From Tachypleus tridentatus (Eukaryota; Arthropoda; Merostomata; Xiphosura; Limulidae), in the NCBI RefSeq assembly GCF_004210375.1, contig NC_134830.1:6448001-6512000 (forward strand): a DNA stretch of 64,000 nt. The letters are read 5' to 3'. Below the pieces are notes generated by a model. That model ran no database searches, had not been told where the DNA came from, and saw only the letters and a program-made list of their open reading frames with translations. The translations under genes and the position numbers were made by a program. Below are positions 32,906 through 43,785 of the stretch, piece after piece. The stretch's first letter is position 1. Each line of letters starts with the position of its first letter.

Positions 32906-34175
32906 GGGGCACGAAAGATGGCCCTTTAGATCCACCGTTAGGCGTGATAACTTAGTCCTTTTTTAATTAGTGGATCCATTTCTTGTTCGCATAACGTAAG
33001 ACTTATTGTCCCGTGACAACCATGATCAAATTCAAACTCATTAGTTTATGTAAGTACAAAATGGTTGTTCTGTCTTCGCTAACTTATTTCATATGTAAAC
33101 TTATTTCAATTCTCGAAATAAAAAATTGAAAATGTTATTCTGAAATGAAATCAACGAATGAGTGACAAACAAAGTGTCACCCCACCCGGTGTTCAGCCCA
33201 GGGGTAATGTTTTATTGCGAAATCATAAATATAATACTGTTGTACGATTTTTTACAATATTTATTACGTCGTTGAATCACATAAAAAAGGAATAACAACA
33301 ACATAAGATGGAAGTTGAGGGGTTACATGCCCATATAAACAAACTTGCCCTGGAAATATCTGAGAGTGTGGTCGGACCTTCACCCCCTATTCGCTAGTTT
33401 AGCACCAGGTCAAACATGCGGCTTTCTTAGAAAATGATAAAAGAGTTTATTCATTTAAGCAAAATCTCATGTTAAAATGAAAGGGTAGGGGGCGCTAGAA
33501 AAAAGAGGCAACCGTCACTTTTCTTTATGTCGTTTGCAGGAGCCAGGCACAAAAGTGTTTCCATGCGAGTAAACAACAAGTAGTTTGTGGAACAGACAGG
33601 TGGCGTTAATATGCAACAATGGATAACGGGAACGCGTCTTAACGTCACCGCAAACTAACAAAAGAGAAAAGTGTACAAAGAAGCCAGACAGAATTTTTTT
33701 TCACTCATTCAAGAATAAATACTTCTCATAAACAAGCATACCAACCACGCTTCGATATCTAAATTATGATTTCGTATAGGAGAAAGCAGGCGGATAAACA
33801 AACGGGTGAGGAAATATAATAACATATACCATTAAGAATAACTCATATGTACTATATTTAAAAAGAAAAAAGTAGTAAAGTATACATAGATAAATGAACA
33901 TAATTATTTTATCAACTGAAACTGAAATTATATCAGTTTAATAATAACGTTGTTGTAATTTTGTTGTAAAAGAAACTAAATATTGAACTGACTACACAGA
34001 AAAATTGATTTATGAGTTCTCCCGAGTTTTAAGAATTCATTTATGAGACCACATATTCATATTTTTGTGGGGAATTTTATGGGGTGTGGGGTATGCAAAT
34101 AGATATTTTATAAAACCAAATTTCCTGGTTTATTCGATGATAACAAATTTGAATAAATTTGTTAGTGAAATTAGC
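32906..34175. other. Unique DNA of mixed composition
   Basis: The part 33320-33680 is less AT-rich than its surroundings. A polypyrimidine stretch ending in TTTGCAG near 33538 resembles a splice acceptor, but no open exon follows. No gene is called. Confidence 0.4.
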
Positions 34176-34388
34176 TTTTAGCCTTCATATGAGATGATGG
34201 TTAGGACATCGTTTCGCAATTTCAAGGTCCCAGCTTTGAATCTCTTCCAGCCATGGGAGTGTTATAAGATGACGGTCAATTTCTACTTTTCTTTCTAAAA
34301 AGTAGTCCAACAGTTGGCAGTGGATGGTGTTGACTTTTGAATTAGGGAAGTTCGATCCCGAATAGCTTTGCGCGAAATTTAACAAAGA
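34176..34388 (+). mobile_element. SINE-A-related copy, decayed
   Basis: CAGCCATGGGAGTGTTATAA, then CAACAGTTGGCAGTGGATGG, then ATAGCTTTGCGCGAAATTTA show middle, body and tail in plus orientation. The head is barely recognisable. Confidence 0.65.
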
Positions 34389-34439
34389 AATATAAAAAGT
34401 TAGATAAGCAGTGGAATATAATACACGATATAAGACTTC

Positions 34440-34606
34440 AAGGAAACACGAGAACTGGCATTATGATATAGGATATACAGATAAGTGGAACTGGGATATT
34501 ACAATCCGTACCTCGACACATCTAAGAAACACGAGAACTGGCATTATGATATAGGATATGCAGATAAGTGGAACTGGGATATTACAATCCGTACTTCGAT
34601 GTAGCC
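34440..34606. repeat. Direct tandem duplication, 84-bp unit, 2 copies
   Basis: AACACGAGAACTGGCATTAT, AGTGGAACTGGGATATTACA and ATCCGTAC occur twice at an offset of exactly 84 bp, with only a few differences. This may be a recent or early-stage tandem array. Confidence 0.95.
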
Positions 34607-35637
34607 CTGGCAGATTAAAGGCAACAAGAAAGAAACGCCTAAGTTCCTTAATTATGTACTGAAAACAATTTTGTCTGTAGCGGTATCAAACCTAGAATTA
34701 GACACTTAATAATTCCACAAGAGGAATTAATTTTGTTTGTTTATTTGCAGTCATGCAGAGGTCTGCCGATGCTTGTTTTATGTCATGTATAAAACTATAT
34801 ATTTAAATGGAAGTTGTTGAGTTCGTCTATAAAAAAACTTTGAAAGGCATATAAAGGTCACGTTTTTCTTCAGTACGTCTTACAAGAAGGACATTCACTT
34901 TATGGAAGGGAGTCGATAAGATAATACAAGTAAGTTTTGTATTCTTGGGGTTATTTCCTGCTGAGAAACAAGTTACGAAACTAAAACAGAACATTCATCG
35001 ATCGCGACAAGCGTAACAATGTGACCTAGACTTATTGGACGAAATGCTTATTTCGAACATGTTTTTTACTAAGAGATGTCGCTGCAAGCTGTTTGCTTTT
35101 TCTTGTAACACTGGACCTACCGTCTTAAATCATTGGTACGTTGTTCGTAGTAAGTGACCCATTAAGGAACACCTTTTTTTCTCTTTCGCATCACGGGCTA
35201 TTGGAGGTGAGAAATTCATAAGGGATGACAAGGGGAGGTTCAGCCTTGGGTTTTATGGAGAGCGTTTATCGCATGTTTTGGTAAACAAGTTATGATGCCT
35301 GCTTGTTGTAGCTGAAAGTGGACATAAAAACTGTTCACCTTTCTTTGTGATTCTACTCACAGAACTATACTGTGATTCTTAAAAATGTTCATAATATACA
35401 TATATTGATCAATACTAATATAATAATATTTATATTTGGTTCATAGTTATATTCATTCCACTTTGGGGAAATTTTAAATCCATATTTCTACATTCTAGTT
35501 TTACACTGCCCCCTACATTTATTTTCCTGTAACTGTAGTCATGATTCTGGTCGATTGATTTCACTAACTTAATACCGTAGTACAGCCACAGTTCAGTTCA
35601 AACAAATTAAATTGTATGTTTCTACCTTAGCACCTCC
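34607..35637. other. Unique DNA, no gene recognised
   Basis: A TATA-like CATATAAAGG near 34848 has no associated open frame. Nothing further can be supported. Confidence 0.45.
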
Positions 35638-35850
35638 CGTCACATGAAACATGCTCAACGTTTCAGCTGTTAGGGAGTTATATGTGACAGTCAATCCCAC
35701 TATTCGTTGGTAAAAGAGTACCCCAATAGCTGGTTGTGGTTGGTGACGACTAGCTGTTTTCCCTCTAGTCTTACACTGCTACATTAGGAACGACTAGCGC
35801 AGATAGCCCTCGTGTAGTTTTGCACGAAATTCAAAGCAAACAAACAAACT
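35638..35850 (+). mobile_element. SINE-A, head missing
   Basis: Starts within CATGCTCAACGTTTCAGCTG and continues through CACTATTCGTTGGTAAAAGA, TCTTACACTGCTACATTAGG and GTAGTTTTGCACGAAATTC to an AAAC run. Confidence 0.93.
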
Positions 35851-37041
35851 TAACACCATAGTACAGCATATTTAACACCATAGTACAACCACCGTTTAGT
35901 TTAAACAAATTAAATTGTATGTCTCCCCCTGTCGACAGTTCTTAAGTTTATTAGGCACTTCAGGTCCCTATGTACAATGTTATTGTTTATAATGCCTTAA
36001 CCTCTTCAGAATAGATGGGCAACACTGCTTAAGCCTTTCTTCTCAGATTTTGGGCACAACCGTACGTAAGTTTTGATTCAAACAACATTTGATAAACGCC
36101 CATCAGACTCTATAGTTACGTGGTGTAAAAGGTCCATGAAGTCTTCGTGGCGTTGTCAGAGTTCACTTTGGAAACCACGGCCAGCATACAGACAAAAGAA
36201 CATCTGCAGTCCAAACTACTCCCCCTAGCGTTGAAAAGCACGAGAACACTAACGCGGTAAAAAAAAGACGGACGCGTCAATTTGAACTCTTTTTAATACG
36301 ACTCAACAGAAAACGTCCTATCGTAGTGGAAATTTCTTGTCTCATTCCTATAAGCTGCAGATGCTGGTAACCTCTTCTCCACTTTCAAATTCCATACTTT
36401 TGTTCACTTCTTTATTTCAAAGGTTCCCTTTAATCCGCTGGACGTGAGTGGGTTGGAAAGAATGTTATATTCTATGCGCTGTCTGTTCGCTTCAATGGTG
36501 AGCTTCGTGGATTTTTCTTCATCTGTATTTACTGACTATATGAAAAGTTTTTCCTGGACGTGACTTGGTTATTTATTCTCAATCGACCCGTCCCACGTCA
36601 GCTAAACCTCTTATCGCGCCCTTGAAACATCCCTTGGTAAACCCGCCAACTTTTGACCTTGCAAGACAGACGACAGCGACGTCTGGGGCCTATCGTCAAC
36701 CCAGTTTATTTTTTTTTGTTCACCTTTTTAGCTTGCCGACACGTGTTTATTACAAATCGATAAAACGTGTTTCGTGTGTTTAGCGGGCGATACCTCTGTA
36801 GTTGGAATGGAACATGCGATTTCATGAAACAAAAAATAGTATATGTGACGATGATTCAAATATATCCAAAAATATGTATGTTTATCTGTTCACTCATCTG
36901 TACCTATCTCTCTAGCAGTTAATGAATAAGTCAGTGATTGGGCCTTTTGAGTTACGGATTGTCTCGTAAGTATTACACAAAATGTCTACATCATTTCTGT
37001 ATCTGTGTTTGAGCGTGTTTTCACTCGCTCCAAGGACAGTA
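35851..37041. other. Unique DNA of higher complexity
   Basis: TTAACACCATAGTACAGC-type sequence at 35848-35890 repeats part of 35570-35600 (ACCGTAGTACAGCCACAGTT), so a short duplication flanks the SINE-A. The rest, including the 72-codon frame at 36565-36783, gives no recognisable product. Its mixed composition would suit a regulatory or untranslated region, but this is not supported by specific motifs. Confidence 0.4.
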
Positions 37042-37166
37042 GGAACAGTTGTTGTTTGTTTGCTATTAAGCCCAAGGCTATCTGTGGTATGCCTACCACG
37101 GGTATGGAAACCCAGTTTTAAGCGTTATAAGCCTAGAGCCTAACCGCTGAGCCACTAGGGGCGGTG
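37042..37166 (-). mobile_element. SINE-C, near complete
   Basis: TTAAGCCCAAGGCTATCTGT, TGCCTACCACGGGTATGGAA, CCCAGTTTTAAGCGTTATAA and CCGCTGAGCCACTAGGGGC preserve the whole element on the minus strand. Confidence 0.88.
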
Positions 37167-37319
37167 GAAACAGACCACGTGTTTTCACGTTATGGGTTTA
37201 TTCAAATGTTTCTCTCTCTATTGACCGTATCTTTTCACTCTGCACAATTTATACGTCAGCACATAGTTCACTTTTTTCATTGACATATCTAACTTTTTAC
37301 CCCCCTCTCTAATAAAAGA

Positions 37320-37425
37320 ACGGTACGTTAGCGGGACTTATAAAGCTAGAAATCTGGGTTCGATACCCATGGTGGCAAAGCACAGATAGCCCATTGCTTA
37401 GCTTTGAGTTTAACTACGAGCATAA
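37320..37425 (+). mobile_element. SINE-C, near complete
   Basis: GCTAGAAATCTGGGTTCGAT, ACCCATGGTGGCAAAGCACA and GATAGCCCATTGCTTAGCTT are in order. With the preceding minus copy it forms an inverted pair about 150 bp apart. Confidence 0.85.
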
Positions 37426-37533
37426 AAAACAGATTAAATAATCTCTTGCTCGTGAAATACCCCTACAACTGACATTTTCTATTTTAAAACATAGTTGTAT
37501 AGCTGATATGAGCTGAGATGTAACAACACTCGA

Positions 37534-37860
37534 GTGGCCCGGCATGGCCACTTAATGACAATTAGTTTAGAGTTTAATGACAATTAGATTCTGTTCATGT
37601 ATGATGTTAAGACACTCGACTCGTAATCCGAGGGTGGCAGGTTCGAATCCCCGTCACACCAAACATGTTCGCCTTTTCAGCCGTGAATATGTGACGCCCA
37701 ATCCCACTATTCGTTGGGAAAAGAGTGGCTCAAAAGTTGGCGGTGGGTGATGATGACTAGCTGCCTTTCATCTAGTCTTACACTGCAAAATTAGGGACGG
37801 CTAGCGCAGATAGCCCTCGAGTAGCTTTGCTATAAGACAAAAAATACACACACACACACA
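37534..37860 (+). mobile_element. SINE-A split by an insertion and carrying a SINE-B tail
   Basis: The head starts GGCCCGGCATGGCCAC, is interrupted at 37552-37607 by about 55 bp (TTAATGACAATTAG twice, then CTGTTCATGTATGATG), and resumes GACACTCGACTCGTAATCCG. The body is SINE-A to GATAGCCCTCGAGTAGC, but the end is TTTGCTATAAGACAAAA and an AC run, which is the SINE-B tail instead of GCGCGAAATTC. Confidence 0.88.
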
Positions 37861-38017
37861 TGTTCGCCCTTTCAGCAGTGCAAACCTTCTAATGTTACGT
37901 TTAATCCCACAATAAGTTAGTAAAAGAATGTTGGATGGTGTTGACTATTACTGTTAAGTTATGGACAGCTATAGTAAACAACCATTGTGTATCTTTGCGC
38001 AAAATTTAAAACAAACC
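37861..38017 (+). mobile_element. Second SINE-A copy, decayed, head missing
   Basis: TGTTCGCCCTTTCAGCAGTG, TTTAATCCCACAATAAGTTA and ATCTTTGCGCAAAATTTAAA follow immediately after the AC run of the preceding copy. Confidence 0.75.
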
Positions 38018-38059
38018 ATTTATATACTGTTTGCACAGTTTGAAAGTTTGATAACAATC

Positions 38060-38326
38060 AAATCTTGTTCGTGTATGATGTTACAGAGTAAACTTACACC
38101 TGGCTGACTGGTCATGTATGATGTTACAAAGTAAACTTACACCTGGCTGACTGTTCATGTATGATGTTACAGAGTAAACTTACACCTGGCTGACTGTTCA
38201 TGTATGATGTTACAAAGTAAACATACACCTGGCTGACTGTTCATGTATGATGTTACAGAGTAAACTTACACCTGGCTGACTGTTCATGTATGATGTTACA
38301 GAGTAAACTTACACCTGGCTGAGAAA
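38060..38326. repeat. Minisatellite, 43-bp unit, about 6 copies
   Basis: TGTTCATGTATGATGTTACA, GAGTAAACTTACACCTGGCTG is the unit, shown here as its first 20 bases plus GTAAACTTACACCTGGCTG. Copies are almost identical. Confidence 0.96.
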
Positions 38327-38439
38327 GATCAATTCGAGGAGTTTCGTTTTCAGAACTGATTAAACGTCCCTTTCTGACCAATTAATGTCTACAAAATAAC
38401 TATTCTGTTAACCGCCAGGATTTAGACCTCGATTTTCGA

Positions 38440-38562
38440 GTGTTGTTTGTTTGTTTTTAGCTTTGCGAAAAGCTACATGAGGGTGTCTCAGTGACGGGAA
38501 TTCGAACTCGCGACTCTCAGATTCCGAGTCGAGTATCTTAAACATCAGGCCTCATACCAGAC
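38440..38562 (-). mobile_element. SINE-A with most of the body deleted
   Basis: The tail (TTAGCTTTGCGAAAAGCTAC, ATGAGGG) is joined at TGTCTCAGTGACGGG to the head (ATTCGAACTCGCGACTCTCA). About 150 bp of body is missing. Confidence 0.88.
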
Positions 38563-38690
38563 CTTAAACAGATGTAAATTGAATGTCGTTTCCTTAGGCC
38601 TTAAATAAGTGAATTGAAGTAAAACAGATTGTTTCTCTGTATCGTCTGCTTTATGTTGTAAATCAAATCATTTGCTTTTTACTGAGGGAG

Positions 38691-40012
38691 CATGAGTACT
38701 AATATTTGTATTAAATATTTTAACATGAGTACTAATATTTGTATTAAATATTTTAACATGAGTAAAAATATTTGTATTAAGTATTTTAACATGAGTACTA
38801 ATATTTGTATTAAATATTTTAACATGAGTACCAATATTTGTATTAAATACTTTAACATGAGTACTAATATTTCTATTAAATATTTTAACATGAGTACTAA
38901 TATTTGTATTAAATATTTTAACATGAGTACTAATATTTGTATTAAATATTTTAACATGAGTACCAATATTTGTATTAAATACTTTAACATGAGTACTAAT
39001 ATTTGTAGTAACTATTTTAACATGAGTGCTAATATTTGTATTAAATATTTTAACATGAGTACCGATATTTGTATTAAATACTTTAACATGAGTAAAAATA
39101 TTTGTATTAAATACTTTAACATGAGTACTAATATTTTTATTAAATATTTTAACATGAGTACTAATATTTGTATTAAATATTTTAACATGAGTAAAAATAT
39201 TTGTATTAAATATTTTAACATGAGTACTAATATTTGTATTAAATATTTTAACATGAGTACCAATATTTGTATTAAATACTTTAACATGAGTACTAATATT
39301 TGTATTAACTATTTTAACATGAGTGCTAATATTTGTATTAAATATTTTAACATGAGTACTAATATTTGTATTAAATATTTTAACATGAATATTAATATTC
39401 GTATTAAATATTTTAACATGAGTACTAATATTTGTATTAAATGTTTTAACATGAGTACTAATATTTGTATTAAATATTTTAACATGAGTACTAATATTTG
39501 TATTAAATATTTTAACATGAGGTAAAATATTTGTATTAAATATTTTAACATGAGTACTAATATTTGTATTAAATATTTTAACATGAGTACCAAATATTTG
39601 TATTAAATATTTTAACATGAGTACTAATATTTCTATTAAATATTTTAACATGAGTTACTAATATTTGTATTAAATATTTTAACATGAGTAAAAATATTTG
39701 TATTAAGTATTTTATTAACATGAGTACTAATATTTGTATTAAATATTTTAACATGAGTACTAATATTTGTATTAAATATTTTAACATGAGTATTAATATT
39801 TGTATTAAATATTTTAACATGAGTACTAATATTTGTATTAAATATTTTAACATGAGTACTAATATTTGTATTAAATATTTTAACATGAGTACTAATATTT
39901 GTATTAAATATTTTAACATGAGTATTAATATTTGTATTAAATATTTTAACATGAGTACTAATATTTGTATTAAATATTTTAACATGAGTATTAATATTTG
40001 TATTAAATATTT
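38691..40012. repeat. Minisatellite, 33-bp unit, about 40 copies
   Basis: TTTAACATGAGTACTAATAT and TTGTATTAAATA make the unit. Because 33 is a multiple of 3 and no stop occurs in several frames, both strands show long frames (277 codons plus, up to 327 minus; 11-residue period such as MSTNICIKYFN). Single-base indels at about 39520-39720 break the frames, which argues against coding. Confidence 0.97.
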
Positions 40013-40136
40013 TACCTCGACTATCAACAAGTGTTTTTGTTTTAATTCATAAGCTTTGACTTATTAATCTAAGCCTTTTACAGAAAGAAATTAAAATTAC
40101 TGTATAGTAACTAAATCCACAAAGTCCATAAATAAA

Positions 40137-40310
40137 GATTTGTTTGTTTGTTTCAAATATTCGCGCAAAGCTATTCAGAGGCTATCATCGTTAGTCACGA
40201 CTAATTTTGGACTCAGACAAGAATATAGGCTTCTAGTCCACAACGTTTACAACATTCTCTTTCGGTGTTCATCTAATAGTGAGATTTGACGATCATTCTT
40301 ATTAAACACA
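40137..40310 (-). mobile_element. SINE-A-related copy, decayed
   Basis: TTTGTTTGTTTCAAATATTC, GCGCAAAGCTATTCAGAGGC and CATCTAATAGTGAGATTTGA keep tail and part of the body. Confidence 0.6.
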
Positions 40311-40719
40311 AGTAGTTTCAGAGCTGAGATCACGAGTTTTTATTTTTGGTTTTGTTTATGAAACGTTAGTATAGAAACCATACACTATTAGGTTATTTTA
40401 TGTAGAACGTTTCACGATAAGACCACTTAGAAATGGTTTCCTTGACAGCCAGCTACATTCACTTTTCACCTTTGAAGAACAAACCTTAAACTGGATAAAA
40501 TAAATAGATTATGTAACTATTATCTCATGCTTTTGTATAAGATAGTTAATATATTAAAGTCTTCCTTTATAAAAGGAGATTCGAATACTAGTGGTGTAAG
40601 AAAGTTAACTCAAACAAAGTTCCAGAACTCAGCACGAGGAGTCGCTTTGAGAAATGATAATGATAAAGCATCATGTTTCTTACCTTGGTAAGTAGCTTTA
40701 TTTATTCTCTTTATAGCCG
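40311..40719. other. Unique AT-rich DNA
   Basis: No coding or repeat signal beyond background. Confidence 0.5.
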
Positions 40720-40790
40720 CCCTTTGTGGTCAGAGTACAAATAGCCCATTGTGCAGCTTTGTGCTTAGTTACAAACAAACAAACAATTCA
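40720..40790 (+). mobile_element. SINE-C, 5'-truncated
   Basis: TTTGTGGTCAGAGTACAAAT, AGCCCATTGTGCAGCTTTGT and GCTTAGTTACAAACAAACAA give the 3' half only. Confidence 0.8.
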
Positions 40791-40977
40791 TACAGCCACT
40801 TTCTTGGAAAACTTCAGGCTGATAATACGCATGCACAGAGATTTAAATACTGTCAAAGCAAAAATCCCTTGCTTACAAACAATGCTATGCTCTTATCGTA
40901 AATCCGAAGGTTCATGGTTTGCAGTCCATTTCCGCAAAGACTCCGCTCTACATTTCAGGACCGTGGATGTACTATAA

Positions 40978-41084
40978 CAGTGATGTCGAAACGTTGTTCG
41001 CTCTTCTATGCAAAATATTTTCTCAACCCAAACGAGCCGTTTTTGCATATATATTTCTCTACAAGTGGGTTTCTCGACATCACT
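40978..41084 (+). mobile_element. Penelope-type terminal module, decayed hammerhead region
   Basis: CAGTGATGTCGAAACGTTGT, TCGCTCTTCTATGCAAAATA, TTTTCTCAACCCAAACGAGC and TCTACAAGTGGGTTTCTCGA are arranged continuously. The GTCGAAACGTTGTT-CGCTC core and the AACCCAAAC part match the minus-strand fragment at 32.5 kb, and the last part matches 32845-32873. The CUGANGA segment is lost. Small frames over this stretch are shadows. Confidence 0.5.
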
Positions 41085-41090
41085 GAGTCG

Positions 41091-41711
41091 CAAATATCGA
41101 AAAACTACTCAATTCTAAACATTTTTGTATAACTTTAGTATAAATACCTGTAAATCTTGATTCATATGTTGTTTTATTCAGACCTTATGTAAATGAAAAT
41201 GTGCAAATTTGCCCGCTTTACTTAGAAAATAGATTAATTTCTAAATTTCATTATCCAGCTCACAAAAGCAAAGTTTGAAGAGTATAATGTACTTTTACAA
41301 CACAAGCAATTAAGAAATAACACATTCTATCCAGGAAGAAAATTTGTGTTACATAGTGTTATGCTTTCTTTCCACTTATTATGAAACCGTTTTATGAACC
41401 ACATATTGAGAAATGCTATTCTAGCCTATTAGCTCAAAATTAAGCATGGGCATGCATAGTCAGCCCATAGCCTAGTTTTTTTGCCATAACTAGAACAAAC
41501 AAACATACTTGAAAGTTTAACCTTCAAAAAGAATAACCTAGTTTATTAACTTGATACTGTTATAGTAGAAACATTGGTAGTATACTGAATTGTTCAAACG
41601 TGTTTTAATTTCTCAGAATTCTAAAAATAGTATTTGTACGTTGATGCACAAAATTAACATTTGAACTTTTCTTACTTCGAGCAAGTTATAAAACATGGGG
41701 AAAAATCCCCA
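41091..41711. other. Unique AT-rich DNA
   Basis: A faint SINE-C-like phrase (CATAGTCAGCCCATAGCCTAG, first 20 bases CATAGTCAGCCCATAGCCTA) occurs at 41456. Otherwise nothing is seen. Confidence 0.45.
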
Positions 41712-41982
41712 TAGAAACAGTTATGAGTTAACCAGAACCAGTTACGGGTTAACCAGAACATGTTTTGAGGTAACCAGAACCAGTTACGAGTTAATAATTA
41801 GAACCAGTTATGAAGAAAACAGAACCAATTATAAGTTATCCCCAGAACCAGTTACGAGTTAATTAGAACCGGTTATGATTTAACCAGAACCAGTTACGAG
41901 TTAGCCAGAGCCGGTTATGAGTTAATTATAACCAGTTATGAGTTAACCAGAACAAGTTGTGAGGTAACCAGAACCAGTTAAC
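41712..41982. repeat. Short-unit tandem repeat, about 21 bp, about 12 copies
   Basis: AACCAGAACCAGTTACGAGTT recurs with variation; its first 20 bases are AACCAGAACCAGTTACGAGT. Unit length varies from 20 to 24 bp. Confidence 0.9.
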
Positions 41983-42039
41983 AAATGATGACAGATTTGC
42001 TTTACTCGCACGTTATTGTCTTCTTCCCCGTGATTCATC

Positions 42040-42130
42040 ACTAAGTCTCACGACTTATAACGGTAAAAACCGGGTTTTGATACTCTTGACACCACTCAAA
42101 CAGTCCATTGTGTAGCTTCGTGTTTAATAA
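42040..42130 (+). mobile_element. SINE-C, 5'-truncated
   Basis: CTTATAACGGTAAAAACCGG, GTTTTGATACTCTTGACACC and TTGTGTAGCTTCGTGTTTAA follow the SINE-C order. Confidence 0.75.
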
Positions 42131-42147
42131 CGTTAGTTGCGAAACGT

Positions 42148-42268
42148 TGCCTCCCGCTGCTACAGCGGTAAGTCTACGGATTTACAACGCTAAAATCAGG
42201 GGTTTGATTCCTCTCGGTGGGCTCAGCAGATAGCCCAAAGTGGCTTTGTTATAAGAAAAAAGCACAAA
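42148..42268 (+). mobile_element. SINE-B, complete
   Basis: CTCCCGCTGCTACAGCGGTA, TACGGATTTACAACGCTAAA, GGGCTCAGCAGATAGCCCAA and TTGTTATAAGAAAAAAGCAC make one of the clearest SINE-B copies. Confidence 0.92.
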
Positions 42269-42725
42269 ACACTGTGAAACGACAGCTTTTGATCAAAGAA
42301 ATTCTGCGATAACCTGTTCTGATTTCCTGGGTAAGAAAGATAAGTCAGGATCAACATAGCGAAGGGGACTCCTCTCCCAGTGACCCATTTTCTATGAATT
42401 TTGTCAGCAGAATCTTTATTCCTCTCTTTGGGAAAATCTAAAACTAAAAATAAATAATTTATTATTCCGACGGATATTTAAATCTTTAATTACAATAAAT
42501 GTGTGGAAAACTTCTGGTAATATAATTCCTTGACTCAGGTGATGACAGTTCTCACAGATTTAGGGCTTCGTATTTTCCGTTTATGAATATCAAAAAATGT
42601 TGATTTTTATGTTTATTATGTTTATATTTTTTTAAAACACGCTATTTTATTGGATAACTTCACTTCTCTTTGACCTTGGAATCAACTTATTTAGTACGAT
42701 CACTATTTTATGAGCAAATTATGAA
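42269..42725. other. Unique AT-rich DNA
   Basis: No feature is supported. Confidence 0.5.
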
Positions 42726-42986
42726 CTGTGCAGGTGGTTAGGGCGCTCTACTCATAATCTGAGGGTCGAGTTTGAATCCCCGTCACACCAAACATGCTCG
42801 TGCTTTCCGCCATGGGGCGTTACAAAGTAACAGCCAATCTGTTGGTAAAAAGGTGGCTCAAGAGTTGAAGGTGGGCGGTGAGGACTAGATGCTATCCCTA
42901 TGGTCTTTCTCTGCTAAATTAGGGACGGCTAGCGCAGATAGCCTTCGTGTAGCTTTGCGCGAAATTAAAAAACAATCAAACATTAG
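42726..42986 (+). mobile_element. SINE-A, near full length
   Basis: GTGCAGGTGGTTAGGGCGCT, TTTGAATCCCCGTCACACCA, a shortened middle around GTAACAGCCAATCTGTTGG, and the tail GTAGCTTTGCGCGAAATTAA are present. Confidence 0.92.
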
Positions 42987-43264
42987 GCAACAAACCCTTT
43001 CAGGAAGTGGCCAATAAATCTGACTCTCGTTGGTTTTTATACTTATATTCCACAAGAAGAGAGCAAATAACCCCTAGTGGCAGAGCAATGATACTATGTG
43101 ATGGGTTTTAACTTTGAAAGGAAAGTTCTTATTACATTTATATTCTATCGTCTTGATTCATTTTACCGTACACAACATGTATGGATTAGAAAAAGCGACA
43201 TCACTAAAATGAAATACTAACTAAACAAAAAAATTAAATCAACCCTAGGAAAACACACGCATTA

Positions 43265-43520
43265 TTTTGATTGTTTGTTTGTTTTTGAATTTCGTGCAAA
43301 GCTACATGAGGGCTATTTGCGCTAGCCGTCCCTAATTTAGTACTGTAAGACTAGAGGGACGGCAGCTAGTCATCACCACTCAGCGCCAACTCTTTTACCA
43401 ACGAATAGTAGAATTGACTGTAACATTTATAACGCCCTCACGGCTGAAAGGGCGAGATATTTGATGCGACGGGGATTCGAACCCGCGACCCTTTGCGCGA
43501 AATTCAAAAACAAACAAAGC
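43265..43520 (-). mobile_element. Fold-back SINE-A: minus copy ending in an inverted tail
   Basis: From 43270 a minus-strand SINE-A runs tail to head, but at the head it stops after GAACCCGCGACCC and is followed by TTTGCGCGAAATTCAAAAAC and AAACAAAG, the SINE-A tail in plus orientation. The element is therefore bounded by inverted tails of about 28 bp (43270-43300 and 43491-43519). Confidence 0.88.
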
Positions 43521-43785
43521 ATACGCTATTGTAAGATACATCATTTAATGCGAACGTTAGTTTACAGTTTCTGTAAATATTTACATGCTGTTCTGTCACT
43601 TAAAAAAGCCGATTAGTTTCACTGCTCCCAACAAAGACAGTGTGTTAACTGGAAGGGCAATAGACATCCGGAACTAATACAAACTGTAAACTTATCCCAC
43701 GAGTGTCGTTGTTGTTATCCACGTTCTACTTCTAAATTACTAAATACTCAAACAGCCTGATCGCCATCCCCCCCCTTCCCGTTTT

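Noticed and set aside
38668..40052. Long frames in the 33-bp array on both strands
   Set aside because: Unit length is 11 codons without stops, so several frames are open by construction. Single-base indels shift the frames within the array, and no start context or neighbouring exon exists.
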